This document shows positions 36,501-44,411 of a DNA stretch of 64,000 nucleotides, in pieces. Below the pieces are notes generated by a model. That model saw only the letters and a list, made by a program, of their open reading frames with translations, searched no databases and was not told the DNA's origin. Source of the DNA: Xanthomonas sp. F10 (GTDB lineage Bacteria > Pseudomonadota > Gammaproteobacteria > Xanthomonadales > Xanthomonadaceae); the NCBI RefSeq assembly GCF_014206815.1, contig NZ_JACHNP010000001.1:1020456-1084455 (forward strand), given 5' to 3'. The position numbers and the translations under genes are program-made. Each line of letters opens with the position of its first letter. Positions within the stretch are counted from its first letter, which is position 1.

Positions 36501-36602
36501 CTGTTCCTGCCGACCATCTACGCGATCCTCGACGATCTCAGCAATGGCGTGGCGGGGTTGGTGCGGCGCGCGCGTGGTATCGCCGCACCGCAAGCCGCAT
36601 GA
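33525..36602 (+). CDS. RND efflux permease, second subunit (altered proton relay)
   Basis: A 1025-residue RND permease of different sequence from its neighbour, starting ATGA over the neighbour's stop. The expected 12 segments and two porter halves are present. The TM4 motif reads GMLVDNAVVVVESI (Asn in place of the second relay Asp) and the TM10 motif VVVNNGIVMIEHI (Asn in place of the Lys). Two-permease operons with one adaptor, such as MdtABC, form heteromultimeric pumps; that is the likely arrangement here. Substrate is unknown. Confidence 0.94.
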   Translation: MSVAEFSIRRPVTTIMCFVSLVVVGLIAAFRLPLEALPDISAPFLFVQLPYTGSTPDEVERNLVRPTEEALATMTGIKRMRSTATADGANIFIEFSDWDRDIAIAASDARERIDAIRADLPADLRRYNVFKWSSSDQPVLKVRLAGAADLTGAYDMLDREFKRRLERIPGVAKVEVSGAPPNEVEIAIAPDRLSAHNLSLNQLSERLGKLNFSLSAGQIDDNGQRLRVQPVGELRDLQELRDLVIDAKGLRLGDIAQVRLKPTRMSYGRRLDGRPAVGLDVFKERSANLVEVSRAVLAEVEQIRKQPALSDVQVKVIDNQGKAVTSSLAELAEAGAVGLLLSVTVLFFFLRHWPSTLMVTLAIPICFAITLGFMYFAGVTLNILTMMGLLLAVGMLVDNAVVVVESIYQERERMPDQPQRASIVGTRNVAIALSAGTLCHCIVFVPNLFGETNNISIFMSQIAITISVSLLASWLVAVSLIPMLSARMRTPALVHSPRGLIPRLQRRYARVLAWSLAHRGWSVCAIVLISALSVIPMMQTKKDMFGGDGGEQVFIGYQWKGAYTREQMAEEVTRLERFIDARRAQYHVTQVYSWFSEEEGSSTTLTVDLKQVRDLPALMERIRKELPRSARVDFHVGNSNGGDGGNGGGQTVQVQLVGDSTEALRALADDVVPVLARRKELRDVRVDSGDRSTELAVRVDRERAAAFGFSAEQVASFVGLALRGASLREFRHGDNEVPVWVRFAGAEQATPEDLDSFNVRTQDGRSVPLLSLVDAQPRAAATQIARTNRQTTLTITANLGAKVTAPEAKQAIEDTLKAVSFPVGYRYSFDGVEGQDDDQASKQMLFNLLIALLMIYVVMAAVFESLLFPAAIMSGVLFSVFGVFWLFWITGTSFGIMAFIGILVLMGVVVNNGIVMIEHINNLRRRGLGRTEALIEGSRERLRPIMMTMGTAILAMVPISLTTTQMFGDGPAYYPMARAIAGGLAFSTVVSLLFLPTIYAILDDLSNGVAGLVRRARGIAAPQAA

Positions 36603-36609
36603 GCGTTTC

Positions 36610-36694
36610 GTAGGAGCGGCTTCAGCCGCGACAGGCGTCTCAGGGAAGGCCCGTCGCGGCTGATCCCGCAAAAGGGGACAAGAGCCGCTCCTAC
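36610..36694. repeat. Intergenic palindromic repeat, copy 3, with 19-bp insertion
   Basis: The left arm (36610-36632) is identical to copy 1. The right arm is split: 36653-36663 and 36683-36694 match its two parts, separated by a 19-base insert at 36664-36682 (CCCGCAAAAGGGGAC within it). It begins 8 bases after the RND stop, between convergent genes. Confidence 0.88.
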
Positions 36695-36715
36695 GAGGTC
36701 AATGCCTTCGGCTGT

Positions 36716-38008
36716 TCAACCCGCCAGCTTGCCGAAGATGCGGAAGCCGGCCAGCCACACGCCGAGCATGCTGCCCAGGTTGGTCAGCAGGAAGGTCAGC
36801 ACCACCCGCGAGACGCGGTTGCGGTACCAGCCGCGCAGGTTCTGCGCGTCGTCGCGCAGCGCCAGGAAGTCGCCATAGGCCGGCTTGCGCATGTGCACTT
36901 CGACCAGGGCACTGAACGCACCGGCCGGCACGCCGGGGCGGAACGGCTTCAGCGGCGCGGCGATGGCGCCGGCGATCACGCTCAGCGGATGGCCGCCGGC
37001 CAGGATGCAGCCCAGTCCGGCCAGGCCACCGGTGAACAGCACCCACTGCAACAGCAGGTCGGTACCCAGCGCGAAGCCGCCATGCCAGTAGCCCCAGGCC
37101 ACGCCGCCCAGCACCAGCGCGGTCAGGGTCAGGGTGATCCACGGCACCTTCTTCTTGGTCGGCACGTCTTCCAGCGCCTTGCGCAGCGTCGCCGGGTCGT
37201 CCTGGTCGCCCTGCAGGTGTCGCGCCAGGCCGGCCAAGTGGCCGGCGCCGACCACCGCCAGCACCTCGCGCACGCCGGCGCCCGTGGCACCGTCCAGCGG
37301 CTCGGCGTTGTCGGGCAGCGGCAGCGCGCGCTGCTGCGCCTGTTCCTCGCGCAGGCGCGTCGCCATGTAGTGGTCGCGTTCGGCGATGATGGTTTCGTAC
37401 AGCGCCGGGCTCTCGCTGGCGAAGTCGCCGAAGCTGGCCTCGAGCATGTCGCCCTGCTTGAGCTTCTCGATCTCCGCCTCGCCGACCTCGTCGGAGGCGA
37501 ACAGGCCGCCGAGCAGGCCGCTGGCCAGCTTCAGCTTGCCGAAGAAGCCGAGCCGGCTGGAGGCGCGCTTGAAGGTCAGGCCGACTTCGCGGTCGATCAG
37601 GTACACCGGCAACTGCCGTTCGCGCGCCAGCAGCACTGCGCGCTTGAGCTCGGCGCCGGGCTCGATGCCCAGTTGCTCGGCCAGGCGCCGCTGGTAGGCG
37701 GCCAGCGCCAGGTTGGCGGCGAACAGGGCCACGCGGCCCTTGCGGATCACCTGCACCAGGTCCAGCTTGGTCAGCGCGTCCGGATCGGTCAGCGCCTGCA
37801 GGCGTTGCGGATCCAGTTCCACCGCCACCGCATCGAAGCGGCCGCTGCCGATCGCCCGTTCCACGGCGGCAACGCTGGCCAGGGACACGTGCGCAGTGCC
37901 GAGCAGGGTGTAGCGGACGCCGTCGCGTTCGACGATGCGGTACGGCTGGCCGTCGAACAGCGCGTCGTCGCCGTCGGCCTGGGAAAGTTCGTTCATTCCA
38001 TCACTCAT
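36716..38008 (-). CDS. TraB/PrgY-family membrane protein
   Basis: A 430-residue protein with the TraB/PrgY/GumN-type domain: YTLLGTAHVSLASVAAVERAI near the start (the GTAH motif), FDAVAVELDPQRLQAL, and the later EVLAVVGAGHLAGLARHL. Three or four C-terminal hydrophobic segments (from about residue 290) anchor it in the membrane. In other bacteria such proteins lower pheromone activity or resemble proteases, but the role here is unknown. It follows aguB by 145 bases on the same strand. ATG 38008 was chosen; MNELSQ starts at 37996. Confidence 0.88.
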   Translation of the reverse strand: MSDGMNELSQADGDDALFDGQPYRIVERDGVRYTLLGTAHVSLASVAAVERAIGSGRFDAVAVELDPQRLQALTDPDALTKLDLVQVIRKGRVALFAANLALAAYQRRLAEQLGIEPGAELKRAVLLARERQLPVYLIDREVGLTFKRASSRLGFFGKLKLASGLLGGLFASDEVGEAEIEKLKQGDMLEASFGDFASESPALYETIIAERDHYMATRLREEQAQQRALPLPDNAEPLDGATGAGVREVLAVVGAGHLAGLARHLQGDQDDPATLRKALEDVPTKKKVPWITLTLTALVLGGVAWGYWHGGFALGTDLLLQWVLFTGGLAGLGCILAGGHPLSVIAGAIAAPLKPFRPGVPAGAFSALVEVHMRKPAYGDFLALRDDAQNLRGWYRNRVSRVVLTFLLTNLGSMLGVWLAGFRIFGKLAG

Positions 38009-38153
38009 CGGAAGGCGCCTCGGCAGCGCCGGGGCTCAGCGGGCATGGGGGTGTGAAGGCACGGCCGCGACGGGCATGGGCGCCTGCGGCCGGGTCGCGC
38101 TGCGCCGCGGGGAGCGGCGCAGCACACGCACAGACCCGGCACGGCGCGGCGGC

Positions 38154-39038
38154 TCAATCGATGTAGCGCTTCAGCAGGTCGCCGTAGGCATCGATGCGGC
38201 GGTCGCGCAGGAACGGCCAGATCCGCCGCACGTGCTCGCTGCGCTGCAGGTCCACGTCGCACACCAGCACGGTCGGCTCGCCACCGGCCTCGGCGATGAA
38301 CTCGCCCTGCGGGCCGAGCACGTGGCTGTTGCCCCAGAACTGGATGCCCGACGCGCCCAGCGGCGAGGGCTCGTGGCCGACCCGGTTGCAGCTCAGCACC
38401 GGCACGCCGTTGGCCACCGCATGGCCGCGATGGCTGAGGATCCAGGCATCGCGCTGGCGTTCCTGCTCGGCCTGTTCGTCGTTGGGATCCCAGCCGATCG
38501 CGGTGGGATACAGCAGCAGCTCGGCGCCGGCCAGCGCCATCAGCCGCGCCGCTTCCGGGTACCACTGGTCCCAGCACACCAGCACGCCGAGGCGGCCGAC
38601 CGAGGTCTGGATCGGAGTGAAGCCCAGATCGCCCGGGGTGAAGTAGAACTTCTCGTAGAAGCCCGGATCGTCGGGGATGTGCATCTTGCGGTACTTGCCC
38701 AGCAGGCTGCCGTCCTTTTCGAACACCACCGCGGTGTTGTGGTACAGGCCGGCGGCGCGGCGCTCGAACAGCGAGCCGACCAGGACCACGCCATGGCGCT
38801 TGGCCAGCGCGCCCAGGCGCTCGGTGCTGGGGCCGGGAATCGGCTCGGCCAGGTCGAATTCGTCCACCGACTCGTGCTGGCAGAAGTACGCGCCGTTGTG
38901 CAGTTCCTGCAGCAGCACCAGCTGCGCGCCCTGCGCGGCGGCCTCGGCCACACGCGATTCGATCGCTGCCAGGTTCGCCGCGGCGTCGCCGTGGTTGCGC
39001 TCCTGGATCAGCGCGACGGAAAGAGTGTTTCGGCTCAT
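38154..39038 (-). CDS. aguB: N-carbamoylputrescine amidohydrolase
   Basis: A 294-residue nitrilase-superfamily enzyme that cleaves N-carbamoylputrescine to putrescine, ammonia and CO2, the last step of the agmatine route. The catalytic triad is visible: Glu45 in LLQELHNGAYF, Lys118 in YRKMHIPDDP and Cys155 in VLVCWDQWYPEAARL. It directly follows aguA on the same strand, separated by 143 bases, which supports the assignment. Confidence 0.96.
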   Translation of the reverse strand: MSRNTLSVALIQERNHGDAAANLAAIESRVAEAAAQGAQLVLLQELHNGAYFCQHESVDEFDLAEPIPGPSTERLGALAKRHGVVLVGSLFERRAAGLYHNTAVVFEKDGSLLGKYRKMHIPDDPGFYEKFYFTPGDLGFTPIQTSVGRLGVLVCWDQWYPEAARLMALAGAELLLYPTAIGWDPNDEQAEQERQRDAWILSHRGHAVANGVPVLSCNRVGHEPSPLGASGIQFWGNSHVLGPQGEFIAEAGGEPTVLVCDVDLQRSEHVRRIWPFLRDRRIDAYGDLLKRYID

Positions 39039-39181
39039 TGCGGAATCAAGGTTCGCGGTAAACCGGCATGGTAGCGCGGATGGCCGCGCGGCAGGTTCCG
39101 GGGAGATGAATCCCGCGCCGCGCGTGGCGGCGGCACGGGTGGGGTCGGCGCCGCGCCGGCGTGCGGCGCAGGTGGGGCGGC

Positions 39182-40219
39182 TCAGTCCGCCAGCAGGCCG
39201 GCCGGCAGCTGCATGGTGATGCAGTGCAGGCTGCCGTTCTGCCAGATCAGCGCGCGGCAGGGGATCGGCACGATCTCGTGCTGCGGGAAGGCCTGCGCCA
39301 TCACGGCCTGCGCCTGCGCATCGGCCGCATCGCCGTAGGCCGGCATCAGCACCGCGCCGTTGACGATCAGGAAATTGGCGTAGGAGGCGGCCAGGCGCCG
39401 GCCCTCATCGATGACCGGCTGCGCCCACGGCAGCGGGAACAACCGATAGGGCGCGCCGTCGGCGGTACGCAACGCGGCCAGTTCGGCGCCCATCGCCTGC
39501 AGCTCGGCGTAGTGCGAATCGCCGGCGTCGTCGCAGGCCTGGTAGACGATCGCGTCGGTGCCGGCGAAGCGGGCCAGGGTGTCGATGTGCGCATCGGTGT
39601 CGTCGCCTTCCAGGTAGCCGTGATCCAGCCACAGCACGCGCTGCTGCGCCAGCCAGTCGGCCAGGTCGTGGCTGAGCGATTCGCGGCTGCGCTGCGGATG
39701 CCGCTCGTGCAGGCACTGCCAGGTGGTCAGCAGGGTGCCGGCGCCGTCGCAGTCGATGGCGCCGCCTTCCAGCGCGAAATCGATGCGGCGCACGTCGCTG
39801 TCGGCGAACAGCGCTTGGTCGGCCAGCACGCTCACCAACTGGTCGTCACGGCTGGCCTGGAACTTGCCGCCCCAGCCGGTGAAGCGGAAATCCAGCAGCT
39901 GGAAGCCGCCGCCGGCGCGCGCCAGGGTGATCGGGCCGGAGTCGCGCAGCCAGGTGTCGTCGTACTCGGCCTCGACGAAGCGTACCCGCTGCATGTCCAC
40001 CCGCGCCGAGCGCAGCCGCGCCTCGGCATAGATCTGCAGGTCGGCATCGGCCACGCAGATCAGCACCCGCTGGAAGCGCACGATCGCGGCGACCAGGGCG
40101 ATGTAGGTCTCCTCGACCTCGGCCAGGCGCTCGGCCCAGTCGGTGCCGGCATGCGGCCAGGCGATCAGGATGGCGGACTGGGGTTCCCATTCCGCGGGAA
40201 GGCGAAGACGATCAGACAT
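39182..40219 (-). CDS. aguA: Agmatine deiminase
   Basis: A 345-residue enzyme of the peptidylarginine-deiminase-like fold that converts agmatine to N-carbamoylputrescine. Family blocks are WPHAGTDWAERLAEVE, DTWLRDSGPITLAR (Asp and Arg pocket), DFALEGGAIDCDGAGTLLTT, LDHGYLEGDDTDAHID and the catalytic Cys333 in GSLHCITMQLPAG. With aguB it makes putrescine without ornithine. ATG at 40219 was chosen over a GTG three codons upstream (40228). Confidence 0.96.
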   Translation of the reverse strand: MSDRLRLPAEWEPQSAILIAWPHAGTDWAERLAEVEETYIALVAAIVRFQRVLICVADADLQIYAEARLRSARVDMQRVRFVEAEYDDTWLRDSGPITLARAGGGFQLLDFRFTGWGGKFQASRDDQLVSVLADQALFADSDVRRIDFALEGGAIDCDGAGTLLTTWQCLHERHPQRSRESLSHDLADWLAQQRVLWLDHGYLEGDDTDAHIDTLARFAGTDAIVYQACDDAGDSHYAELQAMGAELAALRTADGAPYRLFPLPWAQPVIDEGRRLAASYANFLIVNGAVLMPAYGDAADAQAQAVMAQAFPQHEIVPIPCRALIWQNGSLHCITMQLPAGLLAD

Positions 40220-40310
40220 TGCGACCACTGCTCACGTGCTGTCAGGCCGAAGCCCAGCTGTTATTTACGTCCCCGCACTGGGATGTGCGGGCTCTTGCCG
40301 GGGACGTGCG

Positions 40311-40640
40311 TTAACGGATCGCCGGCTTCGGGCCGATCTCGTTGGCGTCGGCCTTGTTGGCGACCACGTCCACCACCTTCTGCTTCTCGAAGTACACGGT
40401 GAAGGCCGGATAGACCCAGCGGTTGATGGTCGGCCACTGCCGCTTCTGGCCGCCGCGCGGCTCCAGCTTCTGCTGCGGGGCGCCGTAGCGCGCCTGCACC
40501 TGGGCCATGCTCAGGCCGCGCGTCGGCAGCGCCGCCGCAGGCTCCTCCTTGACCCGATCGACCAGCAGGGTCTCGGCGTGGGCGCCGCCGGCCAGGCCCA
40601 ACACGGCCAGCAGCGGCAGGACGGACAGACGATGCTTCAT
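40311..40640 (-). CDS. Small exported protein, unknown
   Basis: A 109-residue protein with a signal peptide (about 1-22, ending GGAHA), a charged mature N-terminus (VDRVKEEPAAALPTRGLS) and a compact domain with MAQVQARYGAPQQKLEPRG and YPAFTVYFEKQKVVDVVAN. The domain looks a little like the SmpA/OmlA fold of outer-membrane assembly factors, but there is no lipobox. It lies between aguA and rpmJ on the same strand. Confidence 0.7.
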   Translation of the reverse strand: MKHRLSVLPLLAVLGLAGGAHAETLLVDRVKEEPAAALPTRGLSMAQVQARYGAPQQKLEPRGGQKRQWPTINRWVYPAFTVYFEKQKVVDVVANKADANEIGPKPAIR

Positions 40641-40684
40641 CACGTGTACTCCCCAGAGGACGAACGCCGATTACAGCAAACTTC

Positions 40685-40716
40685 GGCAACAAAAAACCGC
40701 CCGAAGGCGGCTTTCG
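40685..40716 (-). terminator. Rho-independent terminator after rpmJ
   Basis: On the minus strand GCCGCC-TTCG-GGCGGT is followed by TTTTTTG, a good terminator 52 bases beyond the rpmJ stop. Confidence 0.85.
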
Positions 40717-40767
40717 TCGACGACCGGCCACCGCTGCGCGCGGCGCGGCAGGGCAGGCCGGGTCGGA

Positions 40768-40893
40768 TCAGCGCTGACGCGCCTTGAAACGGGGGTTGGA
40801 CTTGCAGATCACGAAGACCTTGCCGCGGCGGCGGACCACCTTGCAGTCGCGGTGACGGGCCTTCGCCGACTTCAGGGAGGACAGGACTTTCAT
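40768..40893 (-). CDS. rpmJ: 50S ribosomal protein L36 (C-minus, zinc-independent type)
   Basis: A 41-residue ribosomal protein too short to be obvious by size alone. It starts [17 protein letters not shown] and ends [14 protein letters not shown], which matches the alternative L36 (E. coli YkgO type) rather than the form with the zinc ribbon Cys-X2-Cys. It stands alone, not in the spc ribosomal operon, and has its own terminator at 40685-40716. Zinc-independent ribosomal proteins can substitute when zinc is scarce, but this may also be the only L36 here. Confidence 0.92.
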   Translation of the reverse strand: MKVLSSLKSAKARHRDCKVVRRRGKVFVICKSNPRFKARQR

Positions 40894-41065
40894 GGCACAC
40901 CTCGGCGTAAACTTGTGGATTCGAAGGAGGGCGGCACGGCCGAAACCATGGCGCGGGATCAGTAAGCCGGCGATTGTAGCCTGGTTTTCTTCATGGTTTC
41001 AACTGCTTGCGCCAGCAGGGCCGGCGTCGGCGCTACAATGCGCCGCCCCCCGTCCGAGGAACCGC

Positions 41066-41737
41066 ATGAACGAGCCCGCTCCCGTCCTGACCATTGATGG
41101 CCCTTCCGGCGCCGGCAAGGGGACCGTCAGCCGCATCGTCGCCGCCCGCCTGGGCTGGCATTACCTGGATTCGGGGGCGCTGTACCGGGCGGTCGGGGTC
41201 GCGGCCAGCTGGGCCAATCTGGACATTTCCGATGCCGCCGCCCTGGTGCGCTGCACCTTCGACACCCGGGTTGACTTCGACGAGGTCGCCGGCGGCGGCC
41301 TGCGGGTCCGCATCAACGGTGCCGACGCCACCGACGAATTGCGCCTGGAGACCACCGGCGCGGTCGCCTCGGCGATCGCCGCCATTCCCGAGGTGCGCGC
41401 GGCGCTGAAGCAGCGCCAGCGGGCCTTCCGCACCCCGCCGGGGCTGGTCGCCGATGGCCGCGACATGGGGACGGTGATTTTCCCGGACGCCCCCTACAAG
41501 GTGTTCCTGACCGCCAGTGCCGAGGAGCGTGCCCAGCGCCGGCATAAGCAGTTGAAGGAAAAAGGGGTTTCGGTTATATTCGACGACCTGCTGCGCGAGA
41601 TCATGGCCCGCGACGCACGCGATGCCCAACGCGCGGTGGCCCCGCTGAGGCCGGCAGACGATGCCGTCCTCCTCGATACCACCGGGATGGACATCGACCA
41701 GGTGGTGGGCCGCGTCCTGCAGTTGCTGCCGCTCTGA
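41066..41737 (+). CDS. cmk: Cytidylate kinase
   Basis: A 223-residue nucleotide kinase that phosphorylates CMP and dCMP with ATP in the cytoplasm. The P-loop is GPSGAGKGT (residues about 12-20), followed by [12 protein letters not shown] and the conserved [15 protein letters not shown] and [22 protein letters not shown] (Arg-rich nucleotide-binding region). CGAGGA lies before the ATG. The cmk-rpsA-ihfB order is the classic gammaproteobacterial arrangement. Confidence 0.97.
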   Translation: MNEPAPVLTIDGPSGAGKGTVSRIVAARLGWHYLDSGALYRAVGVAASWANLDISDAAALVRCTFDTRVDFDEVAGGGLRVRINGADATDELRLETTGAVASAIAAIPEVRAALKQRQRAFRTPPGLVADGRDMGTVIFPDAPYKVFLTASAEERAQRRHKQLKEKGVSVIFDDLLREIMARDARDAQRAVAPLRPADDAVLLDTTGMDIDQVVGRVLQLLPL

Positions 41738-41836
41738 GCGGCGCGCAGGGCAGGGCAGCAGGGTGGCGCCGTCATGGAGCCACCGGTTCCTCGCAACACC
41801 CGCAACATGCATGTTCCATCGATCGTTCCAAAGGCT

Positions 41837-41864
41837 CCGCTGCGCATTCCGCGCTGCGGTTTTT
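41837..41864 (+). terminator. Possible terminator between cmk and rpsA
   Basis: CCGC-T-GCGC (41837-41845) pairs with GCGC-T-GCGG (41851-41859), with one internal U-U mismatch, followed by TTTTT. It lies about 100 bases after the cmk stop and about 100 before rpsA, so it may partly uncouple them. Confidence 0.55.
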
Positions 41865-41966
41865 CCATTCCACACCCGGCCGCTGTTCGGGCCGACTAAC
41901 CAGGTGGGCAGTCGCTGTTTTCCAGAAGAAAACGCCCTGTCCGTGTGTCCACTAGAGTAATTTCAA

Positions 41967-43646
41967 ATGACCGAATCTTTTGCCGAACTGTTCGAAGCCA
42001 GCCAAGCCAACCTGGCCAAGCTGAAGCCCGGCGCCATCGTCACCGGTACCGTCGTGGAAGTCCGCGGCGACGTGGTGGTGATCAACGCCGGCCTGAAGTC
42101 CGAAGGCATCGTGCCGATCGAGCAGTTCCGTAACGACGCTGGCGAAATCGACGTCGCCGAAGGCGACCTGGTCAAGGTCGCGCTCGACTCGCTCGAGAAC
42201 GGCTTCGGCGAGACCGTGCTGTCGCGCGAGAAGGCCAAGCGCGCCATGGTGTGGGACGAGCTGGAAGAAGCGTTGGAGAAGAACGAGACCATCACCGGCC
42301 GCATCAGCGGCAAGGTCAAGGGTGGTTTCACCGTGGACATCAAGGATGTCCGCGCGTTCCTGCCCGGTTCGCTGGTGGATGTGCGCCCGGTGCGCGACCC
42401 GGCCTACCTGGAAGGCAAGGAACTGGAGTTCAAGCTGATCAAGCTGGACCGCAAGCGCAACAACGTGGTGGTCTCGCGTCGTGCGGTGGTCGAGAGCGAG
42501 CACTCGGAAGAGCGCGAGCAGCTGATGGACAAGCTGCAGGAAGGCGCGATCCTGAAGGGCGTGGTCAAGAACCTGACCGACTACGGCGCGTTCGTGGACC
42601 TGGGCGGCATCGACGGCCTGCTGCACATCACCGACATGGCCTGGAAGCGCGTGCGCCATCCGTCCGAAGTGGTCAACGTCGGCGACGAGCTGGACGTGCG
42701 CGTGCTGAAGTTCGATCGCGAGCGTAACCGCGTCAGCCTCGGCCTGAAGCAGCTGGGCGAGGATCCGTGGGACAACATCGCGCGTCGCTACCCGGCCAAC
42801 AGCCGCGTGTTCGGCAAGGTCTCCAACGTCACCGATTACGGCGCGTTCGTCGAGATCGAGCCGGGCGTGGAAGGCCTGGTGCACGTGTCCGAGATGGACT
42901 GGACCAACAAGAACGTCAACCCGTCCAAGGTCGTGCAGGTCGGCGACGAAGTCGAAGTGATGGTGCTGGACGTGGACGAAGAGCGTCGCCGCATCTCGCT
43001 GGGCATGAAGCAGGTCGCCGCCAATCCGTGGGAGACCTTCGCCGCCACCCACAAGAAGAACGACAAGGTGTCCGGCCAGATCAAGTCGATCACCGACTTC
43101 GGCATCTTCATCGGCCTGGACGGCGGCATCGACGGCCTGGTGCACTTGTCCGACATCAGCTGGAACACCACCGGCGAAGACATCGTGCGCAACTTCAAGA
43201 AGGGCGACACGCTGGAAGCCGTGGTGCTGGCAGTGGACCCGGAGCGCGAGCGCATCAGCCTGGGCGTCAAGCAGCTGGAGCAGGATCCGTTCGGCCAGTA
43301 CATGGCCGCCAACCCGAAGGGCTCGAAGGTCGAGGGCGTGGTGCGTGAAGTGGACGCCAAGGGCGCCACCATCGACCTGGCCGACGGCATCGAAGGCTAC
43401 GTCGCCGCGCGCGACATCGCCAACGAGCGTGTCGACGACGCCAGCCAGCACCTGAAGGTTGGCGACAAGATCGAAGCCAAGTTCGTGGGCATGGACCGCA
43501 AGGGCCGCACCCTGCAGCTGTCGATCAAGGCCAAGGACGATGCCGAAATGCGCGAAGTGCTGGAGGAATACCAGTCCGCGTCGGGCGGCACCACCCAGCT
43601 GGGTGCGCTGCTGCGCGCGCAGCTGAACGGCAACAAGTCCGAGTAA
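41967..43646 (+). CDS. rpsA: 30S ribosomal protein S1
   Basis: A 559-residue RNA-binding protein that helps the 30S subunit capture mRNA. Six S1 repeats are visible at about residues 21-87, 105-171, 192-260, 277-347, 364-434 and 451-520, each with the GAFVDL-like or VHVSEM strand patterns. It is of normal length. A strong hairpin at 43668-43696 follows the stop. The high-usage codon choice fits a highly expressed protein. Confidence 0.98.
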   Translation: MTESFAELFEASQANLAKLKPGAIVTGTVVEVRGDVVVINAGLKSEGIVPIEQFRNDAGEIDVAEGDLVKVALDSLENGFGETVLSREKAKRAMVWDELEEALEKNETITGRISGKVKGGFTVDIKDVRAFLPGSLVDVRPVRDPAYLEGKELEFKLIKLDRKRNNVVVSRRAVVESEHSEEREQLMDKLQEGAILKGVVKNLTDYGAFVDLGGIDGLLHITDMAWKRVRHPSEVVNVGDELDVRVLKFDRERNRVSLGLKQLGEDPWDNIARRYPANSRVFGKVSNVTDYGAFVEIEPGVEGLVHVSEMDWTNKNVNPSKVVQVGDEVEVMVLDVDEERRRISLGMKQVAANPWETFAATHKKNDKVSGQIKSITDFGIFIGLDGGIDGLVHLSDISWNTTGEDIVRNFKKGDTLEAVVLAVDPERERISLGVKQLEQDPFGQYMAANPKGSKVEGVVREVDAKGATIDLADGIEGYVAARDIANERVDDASQHLKVGDKIEAKFVGMDRKGRTLQLSIKAKDDAEMREVLEEYQSASGGTTQLGALLRAQLNGNKSE

Positions 43647-43667
43647 TCCGCCACACGCAGCGTTACT

Positions 43668-43696
43668 GGCACGGCCCGGTGTTCCCGGGCCGTGCC
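43668..43696 (+). terminator. Hairpin between rpsA and ihfB
   Basis: A perfect 12-bp stem (43668-43679 with 43685-43696) has a 5-base loop. No T-run follows, so it may be a stability hairpin or a weak terminator between rpsA and ihfB. Confidence 0.6.
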
Positions 43697-43726
43697 AGGT
43701 TGCGACCCCACTGCACGCATCCGTAA

Positions 43727-44032
43727 ATGACCAAATCCGAGCTGATCGAAATCCTGGCGCGCAAGCAGGCGCATCTGAAGTCGGACGACGTCGATCTGGC
43801 GGTGAAGTCGTTGTTGGAAATGATGGGCGGCGCCCTGTCCGGCGGCGATCGCATCGAGATCCGCGGCTTCGGCAGCTTTTCCCTGCATTACCGGCCGCCG
43901 CGCCTGGGACGCAATCCCAAGACCGGCGAGTCCGTTGCGCTTCCCGGCAAGCACGTGCCGCATTTCAAGCCCGGCAAGGAGCTGCGCGAGCGCGTGAGCG
44001 GCGTCGTCCCGGTCGAATCCGACACGCCTTGA
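43727..44032 (+). CDS. ihfB: Integration host factor, beta subunit
   Basis: A 101-residue DNA-bending protein that works as a heterodimer with IhfA. The fold is complete: [14 protein letters not shown] helix pair, then [31 protein letters not shown] with the GFGSF turn and RNPKTG arm tip. It sits between rpsA and lapA, the common order. IhfA is not in the window. Confidence 0.97.
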   Translation: MTKSELIEILARKQAHLKSDDVDLAVKSLLEMMGGALSGGDRIEIRGFGSFSLHYRPPRLGRNPKTGESVALPGKHVPHFKPGKELRERVSGVVPVESDTP

Positions 44033-44105
44033 GCCCGGCGTCCGGCGCTTGCCGGAATCCACGCCTGTTCGGCTAATCTAGTGTCTCCCGACGCTGGAGT
44101 TGCTC

Positions 44106-44405
44106 ATGAAGATTGCACGACTGCTGATCCTGCTGGTGTTGCTGTTGGCCGGCCTGGTCATCGGGTCGCTCAATTCGCAGCCGATCCAGATCAACTTCGT
44201 GTTCTCCAGCATCGCCACCACCTCCGGCATCGCCATCATCGTGTCGCTGTTCGCGGGCGTGTTGATCGGCGCCTCGCTGGTCCTGGCGGCCCTGGTGATC
44301 CCCCTGTATGCCAAGCTGCGTCGCGCCAACAAGGCCGCGAACGCCGCTGCGCCGGCCGTCGCGCCGGTCTCTCCCCATGCCCACCAGCCCTTGGACGGAC
44401 GCTGA
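44106..44405 (+). CDS. lapA: LapA-domain membrane protein
   Basis: A 99-residue inner-membrane protein with two membrane segments (about 2-20 and 38-62), DUF1049/LapA family. In E. coli LapA partners with LapB in LPS assembly. CTGGAG lies 6 bases before the ATG. The stop lies 6 bases before lapB, indicating one transcription unit. Confidence 0.9.
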   Translation: MKIARLLILLVLLLAGLVIGSLNSQPIQINFVFSSIATTSGIAIIVSLFAGVLIGASLVLAALVIPLYAKLRRANKAANAAAPAVAPVSPHAHQPLDGR

Positions 44406-44411
44406 TCTTCG

